A stretch of DNA of 9,659 bases from Synergistaceae bacterium (GTDB taxonomy: Bacteria; Synergistota; Synergistia; Synergistales; Synergistaceae). Position numbers and translations under genes: made by a program. Below, piece after piece: positions 1-6,732 of the stretch. Under the pieces are notes generated by a model. The model made no database searches. It saw nothing but the letters and a program-made list of their open reading frames with translations, and was not told where the DNA came from. The stretch is taken from assembly GCA_031264605.1 (NCBI GenBank), contig JAISDQ010000014.1, positions 1-9,659 on the forward strand, in the 5' to 3' direction. Position 1 is the first letter of the stretch. Each line of letters opens with the position of its first letter.

Positions 1-92
1 CCCATGCCTTTCGTCGCGTCCGCGATCGTCCAGCACAGAGCCGCGATAAAGGAAAAAAACAGTGACCGCCTTATGCTGATGTTGTTTAGCAA
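1..92 (-). CDS. N-terminal fragment of a membrane protein, cut by the window edge
   Basis: Only the first 30 codons are present. Reading leftward from a TTG start at 92-90, the peptide begins MLNNISIRRSLFFSFIAALC and continues WTIADATKGMG. This is a short basic N-terminus (IRR) followed by one hydrophobic segment, as in the first helix of a polytopic transporter or a signal anchor. An in-frame TAA lies three codons before the TTG, and an AAGGAGAG ribosome site sits 9 nt upstream, so the start is well fixed. The pattern of basic residues, hydrophobic helix and small residues recalls EamA/DMT-type transporters. That is a weak resemblance and no family can be assigned from 30 residues. The gene is transcribed away from the 363-809 gene. 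Confidence 0.6.
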   Translation of the reverse strand, partial: MLNNISIRRSLFFSFIAALCWTIADATKGM

Positions 93-101
93 TACTTTTT
101 A

Positions 102-109
102 CTCTCCTT
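102..109 (-). promoter_or_regulatory. Ribosome binding site deciding the TTG start of the left-edge gene
   Basis: AAGGAGAG on the minus strand, 9 nt before the TTG codon at 92-90. Together with the in-frame TAA between them it supports TTG as the true start. Confidence 0.6.
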
Positions 110-207
110 GAAAAATATCGAATTATCCTCCGTATCTTCGCGCGGCGAGCCCGCCGCACCGTTAAATACCCGTGTCTCACGTTACTATACCATAAAGGGA
201 GGCCAAT

Positions 208-294
208 TTGAAAGTATTTGAAAGGCGAGGCAGACGGCATTTTTTTCACATCCCGATATTTATCGCCGGGCGCGGCACGCGCCAAATCTTATGA
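208..294 (+). CDS. Possible 28-aa leader-type small ORF
   Basis: A TTG codon at 208-210 lies 5 nt after GGGAGG (197-202), within ATAAAGGGAGG. The frame stays open for 28 codons to TGA at 292-294. The peptide starts MKVFERRGRRHFFHIPIFIA and is strongly basic in its first half. A weak -10-like TATACC lies at 186-191. The only support is the strong ribosome site. Without homologues, a chance match of a purine-rich stretch to the Shine-Dalgarno consensus is equally likely. Its stop codon falls inside the extended -10 proposed for the next gene. Confidence 0.2.
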   Translation: MKVFERRGRRHFFHIPIFIAGRGTRQIL

Positions 295-300
295 TAGAAT
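292..300 (+). promoter_or_regulatory. Extended -10 promoter for the 363-809 gene
   Basis: TGATAGAAT: a TG dinucleotide, one base, then TAGAAT (5 of 6 to TATAAT). No convincing -35 is present 16-18 nt upstream, as is usual for extended -10 promoters. Transcription would start near 307, giving a leader of about 56 nt before the ATG at 363. A promoter of the same TGA-hexamer form lies before the FIST gene. Confidence 0.4.
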
Positions 301-350
301 AATTGCGTTTCGGACATCGCGGCGGATTCGCGCCGTATTACGAATTTTAC

Positions 351-356
351 GGAGGT
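351..356 (+). promoter_or_regulatory. Ribosome binding site that sets the start at 363
   Basis: GGAGGT ends 6 nt before the ATG at 363. The same frame is open back to a TTG at 303, but that codon has no ribosome site, so translation should begin at 363. Confidence 0.8.
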
Positions 357-362
357 ATCGAT

Positions 363-809
363 ATGGCGGTTCCCATGCAGATAAGTCTCGAAGAGATAAT
401 CACTATGCTGCTGTCGAGGGTGGAAACCCTGGCGGTGAGCGACGAAAACGGCAAGACCAGATTCAACGTGACGCTCCGGGCCCTGTATAAAAAAGGGCTT
501 CTGACGGAGGACGATATCACCGATTCCGTCAGGGATGAGCACCGAATGCTCCAGGAACTCGGCATGATAAAGGAACTTCCCGGAGAAGACGTCGTGAAAG
601 CGGTCGTCGACAGTATCCTTCAGTGGATCAGGGGAGACGTCGAGGCCATCAGAAAAAACATGGAGGATTACGATAAAAAGCTCAAGGAATACGCCAGGGA
701 GGAAGCCCGCAAGCCAACTATCGCGGTCGCGTCGTCCGACGTGCTTCAACAGCTCGACAGAATGTCCCCGCCTCCGGGTTCAAACAGAGGCAGCAAGCTC
801 ATAATATAG
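363..809 (+). CDS. Conserved-looking hypothetical protein, 148 aa, function unknown
   Basis: I do not recognise this protein. It starts MAVPMQISLEEIITMLLSRV and is predicted soluble, with no signal peptide or membrane helix. The first 60 residues read like a small helical domain. The middle (about residues 70-120) is strongly amphipathic helix rich in Asp, Glu and Lys (DVVKAVVDSILQWIRGDVEA followed by IRKNMEDYDKKLKEYAREEA), likely a coiled coil. The last 25 residues (from about SSDVLQQLDR) are rich in Ser, Pro and Gly and probably flexible. ATG at 363 is chosen for the strong GGAGGT six bases upstream. The gene ends 27 nt before the sugar-nucleotide dehydratase on the same strand, so the two may be cotranscribed. 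Codon use matches the GC-rich neighbours. An adaptor or regulatory role is possible, but nothing in the sequence proves one. Confidence 0.85.
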   Translation: MAVPMQISLEEIITMLLSRVETLAVSDENGKTRFNVTLRALYKKGLLTEDDITDSVRDEHRMLQELGMIKELPGEDVVKAVVDSILQWIRGDVEAIRKNMEDYDKKLKEYAREEARKPTIAVASSDVLQQLDRMSPPPGSNRGSKLII

Positions 810-836
810 CGAAAAATACCCGCGGCGGTTCGGGAC

Positions 837-2684
837 GTGAGGGAAAAAATCCTGTACTGCTGGCTTAAATGCGCGGCTCGCGGCAAGTGGGTGGCGTTGT
901 TGGATTTTTGCCTCATGGCTGTTGCGGTGTACCTCGGTTTCGCGCTGCGCCTCACGCTTTTGGTCACGCCGCAGTTCAGGAACGACCTCGCGCTGAGCGT
1001 TGCGGTATGGCCCGCGTGCGTGGCCGCGGCGATGTGGCTGATGGGGATTTATCGCGTTTACTGGCCGCAGGCGAGCGTCGAGGAGTATACGCGCATGACG
1101 GTGGCGTATGTGTTGGGGTGCGCCCTATTTATGTGCGTCAATTTTTTCTCCGCGGCGATAGTGGTGCCGAGGACTTCGCTCGCGATAGCCCTGTTCGGGG
1201 GGCTTGTTTTTACGGGGGCCGCGCGGGCGTCGTGGCGTCTTGCCGAATTTTACGCCTCTTCCGCCGGGCTGGCGGCTCAGGCGAGGAACACGATAATAAT
1301 AGGTGCCGGGGAAGCTGGGGCTTATCTCGCTCGTGATCTCCAGCGCAGAGGCTCCGCTTTCAATCTGGTCGGATTTATCGACTCCGACCTCCAGAAAAAG
1401 GGAAAGGTCATCGCCGGAGTTCCGGTGCTCGGCGACGACGGCGAAATTCCGCGGTTTTTCAAGGAGTACGAAACGCGCGTCGCCCTGATAGCGATACCCT
1501 CGGCCAGCGGTGAACGTATCCGCAAGTATCTCGACGCCCTCTCCGCCCTCAACGTCGAAGTGCGTGTACTGCCGAGCCTGAGGGAACTGGTCGGCGGCGG
1601 GATAGAACTCGGCAGTCTGAGGTCCGTGGAGCTTCAGGATCTTCTTCGGAGGGAACCGATACGCCTCGACGAGGCCCAAATATCCACGGTCGTCTCCGGA
1701 AAAAGGATACTAGTCACGGGAGCGGGCGGCTCGATAGGAAGCGAAATATGCGTCCAGCTTGCCGGGCACCGTCCCGCTGAACTGCTGGCGCTGGGGCACG
1801 GAGAGCATTCCATATACAACCTGTTTCAGCACTTGGACGATATCGGCTGCGCCGTGCCGCGCAGGCCGATAATAGCGGATATTGCCGATGAGACGGCCAT
1901 GGACAGGGTATTCGCCGAATACCGCCCCGAGATGGTGTTTCACGCGGGAGCGCATAAACACGTGCCGCTCATGGAGGAAAACCCGAGGGAGGCTTTGCGT
2001 GTCAACGCCCTCGGCACATGGACGGTCGCCGACCTGGCCGGCGCGTACGGCGCCGAGAGGATGATAATGATTTCGACCGACAAGGCCGTGCGCCCTTCGA
2101 GCGTCATGGGCGCGACCAAGCGAATCGCCGAGCGTCTGCTGCTCAGCGCGCAGGGCGACCGCCCCGGCGCCCGCTACATCGCCGTGCGGTTCGGCAACGT
2201 CCTCGGAAGCAGAGGGAGCGTGGTGCCCCTTTTCGAGCGGCAGATAATGAAGGGCGGCCCGGTGACGGTCACTCACCCCGATATGCGGAGGTATTTCATG
2301 CTCATACCCGAAGCGGTGAACCTCGTGCTTCAGGCCGCTTCGATGGGGCGCGGCGGAGAGCTGTACGTTCTGGACATGGGAGAACCGGTGAACATAGCCG
2401 AGATGGCGGAAACCCTCATAAGGCTTCACGGCCGCGAGCCGCACGTCGACGTGAAAATTGAATATACCGGGCTCCGCAGGGGGGAAAAACTGTTCGAGGA
2501 ATTGTTCTACGACCCGCTTCACGTGGACGGCACCAGCCACGAGAAAATTTTTCTCTCCAAACTCGACGGAGAAAACAGCCATTTGGCCGACGACGTAAAG
2601 AATATGCTGAGGCTAAATATAAGTGCCGGCGATTTGCGGGAGGGTATTTTTTCACTTGCGGGCGAAACGCGCCAGAGGCCGTGA
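837..2684 (+). CDS. Membrane-anchored UDP-N-acetylhexosamine 4,6-dehydratase (WbpM/PglF/CapD family)
   Basis: The family removes water from UDP-GlcNAc to give a 4-keto-6-deoxy sugar nucleotide, the first committed step towards rare sugars such as bacillosamine or QuiNAc in O-antigen, capsule or glycoprotein glycans. At 615 aa it has the long architecture. Four N-terminal membrane helices (about residues 18-40, 51-72, 87-109, 113-130) are followed by a CoA-binding-like Rossmann domain with GAGEAG at 156-161. The catalytic extended SDR domain follows, with TGAGGSIG at 294-301. The active site reads S413-T414-D415-K416, then M424 and K428 in MGATK. The usual SDR tyrosine is methionine, and the D-K-M spacing matches that described for PglF. 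The GTG at 837 has only a weak ribosome site, but it is the only start that keeps the basic segment before helix 1; the next ATG (916) would cut into the helix. It follows the 363-809 gene by 27 nt. The exact sugar product cannot be told from sequence. Confidence 0.93.
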   Translation: MREKILYCWLKCAARGKWVALLDFCLMAVAVYLGFALRLTLLVTPQFRNDLALSVAVWPACVAAAMWLMGIYRVYWPQASVEEYTRMTVAYVLGCALFMCVNFFSAAIVVPRTSLAIALFGGLVFTGAARASWRLAEFYASSAGLAAQARNTIIIGAGEAGAYLARDLQRRGSAFNLVGFIDSDLQKKGKVIAGVPVLGDDGEIPRFFKEYETRVALIAIPSASGERIRKYLDALSALNVEVRVLPSLRELVGGGIELGSLRSVELQDLLRREPIRLDEAQISTVVSGKRILVTGAGGSIGSEICVQLAGHRPAELLALGHGEHSIYNLFQHLDDIGCAVPRRPIIADIADETAMDRVFAEYRPEMVFHAGAHKHVPLMEENPREALRVNALGTWTVADLAGAYGAERMIMISTDKAVRPSSVMGATKRIAERLLLSAQGDRPGARYIAVRFGNVLGSRGSVVPLFERQIMKGGPVTVTHPDMRRYFMLIPEAVNLVLQAASMGRGGELYVLDMGEPVNIAEMAETLIRLHGREPHVDVKIEYTGLRRGEKLFEELFYDPLHVDGTSHEKIFLSKLDGENSHLADDVKNMLRLNISAGDLREGIFSLAGETRQRP

Positions 2685-2688
2685 AAAC

Positions 2689-2697
2689 TGATATAAT
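2689..2697 (+). promoter_or_regulatory. Extended -10 promoter for the FIST-kinase-HD-GYP operon
   Basis: TGATATAAT: a TG dinucleotide, one base, then a perfect TATAAT (2692-2697), starting 5 nt after the dehydratase stop codon. No good -35 is found at 16-18 nt, which extended -10 promoters tolerate. Initiation near 2704 would give a leader of about 47 nt carrying GGGAGG at 2737-2742, 8 nt before the FIST ATG. This suggests the signalling operon is transcribed independently of the glycan gene upstream. Confidence 0.6.
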
Positions 2698-2750
2698 TTG
2701 GCTGACAATTCGCGGCAAATGTCCGCCGCGTTGCGTGGGAGGCAATATAA

Positions 2751-3965
2751 ATGCTTAAATCGACGACAGCGGTCACCTATGAACTCGACGACATCGCGTC
2801 CGGGACCGACGAACTCGCGCGTATCACGAAAGAAAATCTCACATTCGCGCGGAACGGCTTCGGCTTGCTGTTTTGCGATTCCGACGTGGATCACGACAAA
2901 TTCGTCTCGGAACTCGCCCGGAAACTTGGCGTGCCGATAGTCGGCTACTCGGCCACCGCCATGTTCTGCGACAGCGAGGGCCTCTGCGATACCGCGGCGA
3001 TTCTTACGACAGTCGCTTCCGACGACGTAAATTTCTCGATTGCCACGAGCGATCCGCTTACCGGCGACAACATCGCGGCGCAGATAGCCTCGACGTATAG
3101 CCGCGCCAGGGAATCGCTCGAAGGGGAACCTAAGCTCGTTCTGGTTTTTCCTCCGTATTTGCTTGGGATAATGCTCGATATCTACCCGAGAGAACTCGAA
3201 CGGGCGTCGGGCGGATTGCCCGTTTTCGGAGGGCTGCCGGCGCACGACGACGTGAGGGGCAGCACGGCGGTCTACTGCGGGGACTCGGCCGCGAGCGACC
3301 GCATGACGCTGGTGCTTCTGTCGGGAAACGTCAAACCGGTCATGACCGTGAAAAACTCTCTGGGCGTGCTGGCAAATCTGAAACGAACCGTGACCGGATC
3401 GAAAGACAATGTGATTTACAAGGTTGGAGACGATTCTTTCGTCGAATTTTTGAAACGTTTTGGCCTCGACGTGGAAAAACTGGCCAATCCCGACGAAAAG
3501 ACGACTTCTTTCGCGACGTACCCGCTTCTGATCGAAAAGACCGGAGAGGAAAATCCCGACGGAATCCCCGTAGTGAGGACGCTGCACGGAGTGAACCTCG
3601 AAGAGGGTTCCGGCACGGCGGTGGGCGAGGTGCCGGAGGGCTGCGTCATCTCCGTGGGGATTCTCCTGCCGAAGGACATAGAGAAATCATCGTCCGACAG
3701 CGTTCAGGACCTGCTCGAAAAGATGGCCGCGGGCGAGTCGGAAGGGTACCGATACTCCACGGTGTTCGCGATTTCCTGCGTCGCGAGGTATTACGTGATG
3801 GCGCCCAGGAACACGCTGGAGGCCGACGTCCTGAGGCGGAAACTGCCCCGGGAGCTGTCGATGTCCGGTTATTACAGTTTCGGCGAGGTATGCCCGACGT
3901 CGGTTCGTCAGGGCAAAGCCATGAACGCGGCCCACAACGAATCGTTGGTGTTGCTGGCGCTGTGA
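2751..3965 (+). CDS. FIST-domain sensory protein (FIST_N + FIST_C)
   Basis: FIST proteins are intracellular sensors that bind small ligands. One subgroup (NosP) binds heme and signals nitric oxide to a neighbouring histidine kinase. At 404 aa this has the usual length for a stand-alone FIST protein. FIST_N spans about residues 28-220: the GFGLLFCDSD strand, the VPIVGYSATA element matching the family's VGCSTAG-type motif, then the LPVFGGLPAHDD region. FIST_C spans about 225-404 and ends with the characteristic SGYYSFGEVCPTS and HNESLVLLAL. There is no signal peptide or membrane helix, so it acts in the cytoplasm. It has four histidines (H48, H165, H279, H395); whether any is a heme ligand cannot be told here. 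The start ATG has GGGAGG 8 nt upstream, and an extended -10 promoter precedes it. The kinase gene follows 43 nt downstream, which strongly suggests that this protein is its input partner. The ligand is unknown. Confidence 0.9.
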   Translation: MLKSTTAVTYELDDIASGTDELARITKENLTFARNGFGLLFCDSDVDHDKFVSELARKLGVPIVGYSATAMFCDSEGLCDTAAILTTVASDDVNFSIATSDPLTGDNIAAQIASTYSRARESLEGEPKLVLVFPPYLLGIMLDIYPRELERASGGLPVFGGLPAHDDVRGSTAVYCGDSAASDRMTLVLLSGNVKPVMTVKNSLGVLANLKRTVTGSKDNVIYKVGDDSFVEFLKRFGLDVEKLANPDEKTTSFATYPLLIEKTGEENPDGIPVVRTLHGVNLEEGSGTAVGEVPEGCVISVGILLPKDIEKSSSDSVQDLLEKMAAGESEGYRYSTVFAISCVARYYVMAPRNTLEADVLRRKLPRELSMSGYYSFGEVCPTSVRQGKAMNAAHNESLVLLAL

Positions 3966-4008
3966 GTGTTTCTTATCGGCGCGAAAATAAAAGACGCAAG
4001 AGGTATTC

Positions 4009-6732
4009 ATGAACAAACCGGACGGCCGCGTATTTTCCGAGGCGGAAGTTAAAGAACTGCTCTCCGAGTACAACAGGACTAGGAGAAAACTCAACAAACT
4101 GGAGCGCGCTTATTCGCAGGTGTCGACTATGTATGAGCATGCCGAGCGCCTGCGTTATTTCAACGAAAAAGAACTTTCAGCGCAGGCCATGTACAATCGT
4201 TTGTTCCTTGAAAACTGCCCGATTTTTATATTCATACTGGACAACGAACTGAAATATGTGATGGGCACAAACAAACTTTTACAATTGTTGTCCTACTCGG
4301 ATCAGCGCGAGATGGCGCAGCTCACTTTCCGGCAGTTGTTTTCGAGGATTCAGCCGGAAGCCTGGGTTGGCGGCGTGGAAGCCCAGCTGCGAAAAGCGCT
4401 GACGGAGTGGAGGAGCGTTCAATTTAACGAGAAGATGGTCTCCCCGTCGGGCGATACGACCCAGTTCGAGGTCTACGTGTCTCCGGCCGTAAACGCCGAA
4501 GGTTCGTGCGTCGGCCTGTCCGTAGCGATGCACGACGTCACCGAACTGATAGTCGCGGTAAACAGAGCGGAAGCGGCCGACAGGGCAAAGACGACCTTCC
4601 TGGCGAACATGAGCCACGAGATACGCACCCCAATGAACGCCATAAAAGGCATGAGCGACCTGCTTCTCCTCACCCGCCTGGACGACGTTCAGCGCGGTTA
4701 CGCGCAGAGCATCACGAACGCGTCACATTCGCTGCTCGCGATAATCAACGACCTGCTCGATTTTTCCAAAATCGAGGCCGACAAGCTGGAACTCGTCGAG
4801 GTGCCGGCCGATCTCAGTTCGCTCATCACCGACGTGGCCGGGCTCATCAATATGAAAGCCGCCGAAAAGAACGTCGAGTTCATATCCCGCATCGACCCGC
4901 TCACGCCCTCCTCGATAATATGCGACGACATAAGGCTCAAGCAGGTATTGCTCAACCTTATGAACAATGCCGTCAAATTCACGCATGACGGACACGTCGG
5001 CTTTACCCTCGCCTGCGAACCGACGAGAGGCGACAGGGTGAGGCTGGATTTCGAAATTTCCGATACTGGAATAGGCATAAAGAACGTGGATGTCGGCATG
5101 ATATTTCAGCCGTTCGCCCAGACCGACAAGTACATGAACCGCAGCGTCGAAGGGACGGGCCTCGGCCTTCCGATAAGCGCCCGCCTCGTGAAAAAAATGG
5201 GCGGCGAGCTGAAAGTGAGAAGCGAATACGGACATGGGAGCACGTTCTATTTTTCAATAGAGGTGAAAGCGGCGTCGAGCATGTCTTTAGCCTACGTGCT
5301 CAACCCGGCGTCGAAGGCGGTGTTGCTTTTGATGGACCCGCTTCACGGCGGCGAGTTCACGCGCGGGATAAAGTCGCTCGGGGTGAAATCCGACGTCTGC
5401 GGGGACGAAACCGCTTTCAGGACGATGCTGGCGGAAAATTCGTACACTCACCTGATTTACAGGTACAATTTCGGGCACCGCATAGTCGAGAGCAATATCG
5501 GCCTGATCCCGCCGTCTTGCCAGATGGTGGCCGTGAAGAACATCAGGTTAGCCGCCAAGCAGAATACCGGGGCGAACACGGAGGTGGCGTTCGAGCCAGT
5601 GCTCGTGACGGCCATAGCGCAGATAATCAACAACATGAAAGTTCAGACCGATTCGAGGGGCGGCGCGGACAGGGACGCGATAGGCGCTTTCAAGTGCGTG
5701 GATTCCGAGATAATGCTTGTGGACGATAACGACATCAATCTGATGGTCGAAAGCGAACTCCTGCGTCAGTACGGCGTGGAACCGGATTGCGCCGAGGGCG
5801 CGAAGGAGGCTTTCGAGCTTGTCAAGGATAAGCGTTACGACATTATTTTCATGGATCATATGATGCCCGAGATAAACGGGATCGAGGCCACGAAAGTCTT
5901 GAGAGCACGCCCGGGTTGGACGGGGACGGTTCCCATAATAGCGCTCACCGCCAACGCCATCAGCGGAATGAAAGAGATGTACATAGAGTGCGGCATGAAC
6001 GACTATATAAGCAAGCCCATAGAAATACCGGAACTCAACAGGATACTGCTCAAATGGCTTCCCAAGGAGAAGATATCCCTTGCCCGGCGCGACGAGGGAG
6101 ATCATATCTCCAACCCCGCGCTGCGCCGCATCGCCTCCGTGCTCGACGTGAAAAAAGCCCTTCAGAACATAGGAGGCTCGGAGGAGGCTTATCTTGGCAT
6201 CATCAACGCGTTCATGACGAGCGCTCCGGAGAAGCTGGATAGAATGTCATCGTGCATGGAACGCGATGATTTCGACAGTTTGATGGTGGACATGCACTCC
6301 TGCAAAAGCTCTCTCGCCAATATCGGCGCGTTCGAAATGTCCGAGGAAGCGCGCGGCATGGAGTTGGCCGCGGAGGCATATGATTACGCTTTTATGAAGA
6401 ACGGTTTCCGCGAATTCTCGGCCCGCATGGAGGGGCTTTTCTCCTTCATCCGCGGCGTCGTCTCGGAAAGCGCTCCCGGTATGCCGGGCGACGGCGGTTC
6501 CGGCCTCAAAGGCAGCGTGGACGTGCTGCGCAATATGCTCGAAGACGTTCGTGTGATGATAGATAACCTGGAACATGACAGCGCGATGGAGAACATGGAT
6601 AAAATCACGCTGGAAAGTTATGGCCGCGACCTCGACCGCCAGCTCTTTCAGGTTCGGGCGGCGATCGACTCGTTCAATTACGACCGCGCGGCCGGCATGA
6701 TAAAGTCGATTCTCGACACAGAGGACATATGA
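4009..6732 (+). CDS. Soluble PAS hybrid histidine kinase with pseudo-receiver, receiver and Hpt domains
   Basis: This is a complete phosphorelay in one 907-aa cytoplasmic protein without membrane helices. Domains in order: an N-terminal coiled coil (about 8-60) and a PAS domain (about 65-180). HisKA follows, with H203 in MSHEIRTPMNAI. The HATPase has N320 in the N box, DTGIG at 352-356 and GTGLG at 382-386. Next comes a degenerate receiver-like region (about 437-556) lacking the phospho-acceptor. A canonical receiver follows (D572/D573 acid pair, D616 acceptor in IIFMDHMMPEING, K669 in SKP). The Hpt domain has H763 in MHSCKSSLANIG, and a helical tail runs from about 825 to 907. All catalytic residues of the relay H203-D616-H763 are present. 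AAGAGG ends 5 nt before the ATG. The stop overlaps the next gene's ATG, implying translational coupling to the HD-GYP regulator, its likely phosphate acceptor. With no extracellular sensor, input probably comes from the upstream FIST protein and/or the PAS domain. Confidence 0.95.
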   Translation: MNKPDGRVFSEAEVKELLSEYNRTRRKLNKLERAYSQVSTMYEHAERLRYFNEKELSAQAMYNRLFLENCPIFIFILDNELKYVMGTNKLLQLLSYSDQREMAQLTFRQLFSRIQPEAWVGGVEAQLRKALTEWRSVQFNEKMVSPSGDTTQFEVYVSPAVNAEGSCVGLSVAMHDVTELIVAVNRAEAADRAKTTFLANMSHEIRTPMNAIKGMSDLLLLTRLDDVQRGYAQSITNASHSLLAIINDLLDFSKIEADKLELVEVPADLSSLITDVAGLINMKAAEKNVEFISRIDPLTPSSIICDDIRLKQVLLNLMNNAVKFTHDGHVGFTLACEPTRGDRVRLDFEISDTGIGIKNVDVGMIFQPFAQTDKYMNRSVEGTGLGLPISARLVKKMGGELKVRSEYGHGSTFYFSIEVKAASSMSLAYVLNPASKAVLLLMDPLHGGEFTRGIKSLGVKSDVCGDETAFRTMLAENSYTHLIYRYNFGHRIVESNIGLIPPSCQMVAVKNIRLAAKQNTGANTEVAFEPVLVTAIAQIINNMKVQTDSRGGADRDAIGAFKCVDSEIMLVDDNDINLMVESELLRQYGVEPDCAEGAKEAFELVKDKRYDIIFMDHMMPEINGIEATKVLRARPGWTGTVPIIALTANAISGMKEMYIECGMNDYISKPIEIPELNRILLKWLPKEKISLARRDEGDHISNPALRRIASVLDVKKALQNIGGSEEAYLGIINAFMTSAPEKLDRMSSCMERDDFDSLMVDMHSCKSSLANIGAFEMSEEARGMELAAEAYDYAFMKNGFREFSARMEGLFSFIRGVVSESAPGMPGDGGSGLKGSVDVLRNMLEDVRVMIDNLEHDSAMENMDKITLESYGRDLDRQLFQVRAAIDSFNYDRAAGMIKSILDTEDI

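Larger units (their letters stand above)
93..362. other. Divergent intergenic region
   Basis: This region separates the leftward fragment from the rightward 363-809 gene. It holds a perfect 6-bp GC hairpin (GCGGCG at 142-147, CGCCGC at 152-157, loop AGCC) with no T-run, so it does not look like a standard terminator. It also holds a strong GGGAGG at 197-202 ahead of a 28-codon open frame (208-294) and an extended -10 element at 292-300. No tRNA or recognisable riboswitch was seen. Confidence 0.5.

Noticed and set aside
142..157. GCGGCG-AGCC-CGCCGC hairpin as a terminator
   Set aside because: No T-run follows on either strand, and no gene ends into it within the window.
303..362. Longer start (TTG at 303) for the 148-aa protein
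   Set aside because: It has no ribosome site, it would place the strong GGAGGT inside the coding region, and the added residues look non-coding.
1710..2582. Long minus-strand open frame (290 codons) inside the dehydratase gene
   Set aside because: It lies wholly antisense to a gene with clear catalytic motifs. It is low-complexity, His/Arg-rich, has no recognisable domain, and is explained by GC-biased codons.
2652..3587. Long minus-strand open frame (311 codons) across the FIST gene
   Set aside because: It is antisense to a well-supported FIST protein, with Arg/His-rich composition typical of shadow frames and no motif.
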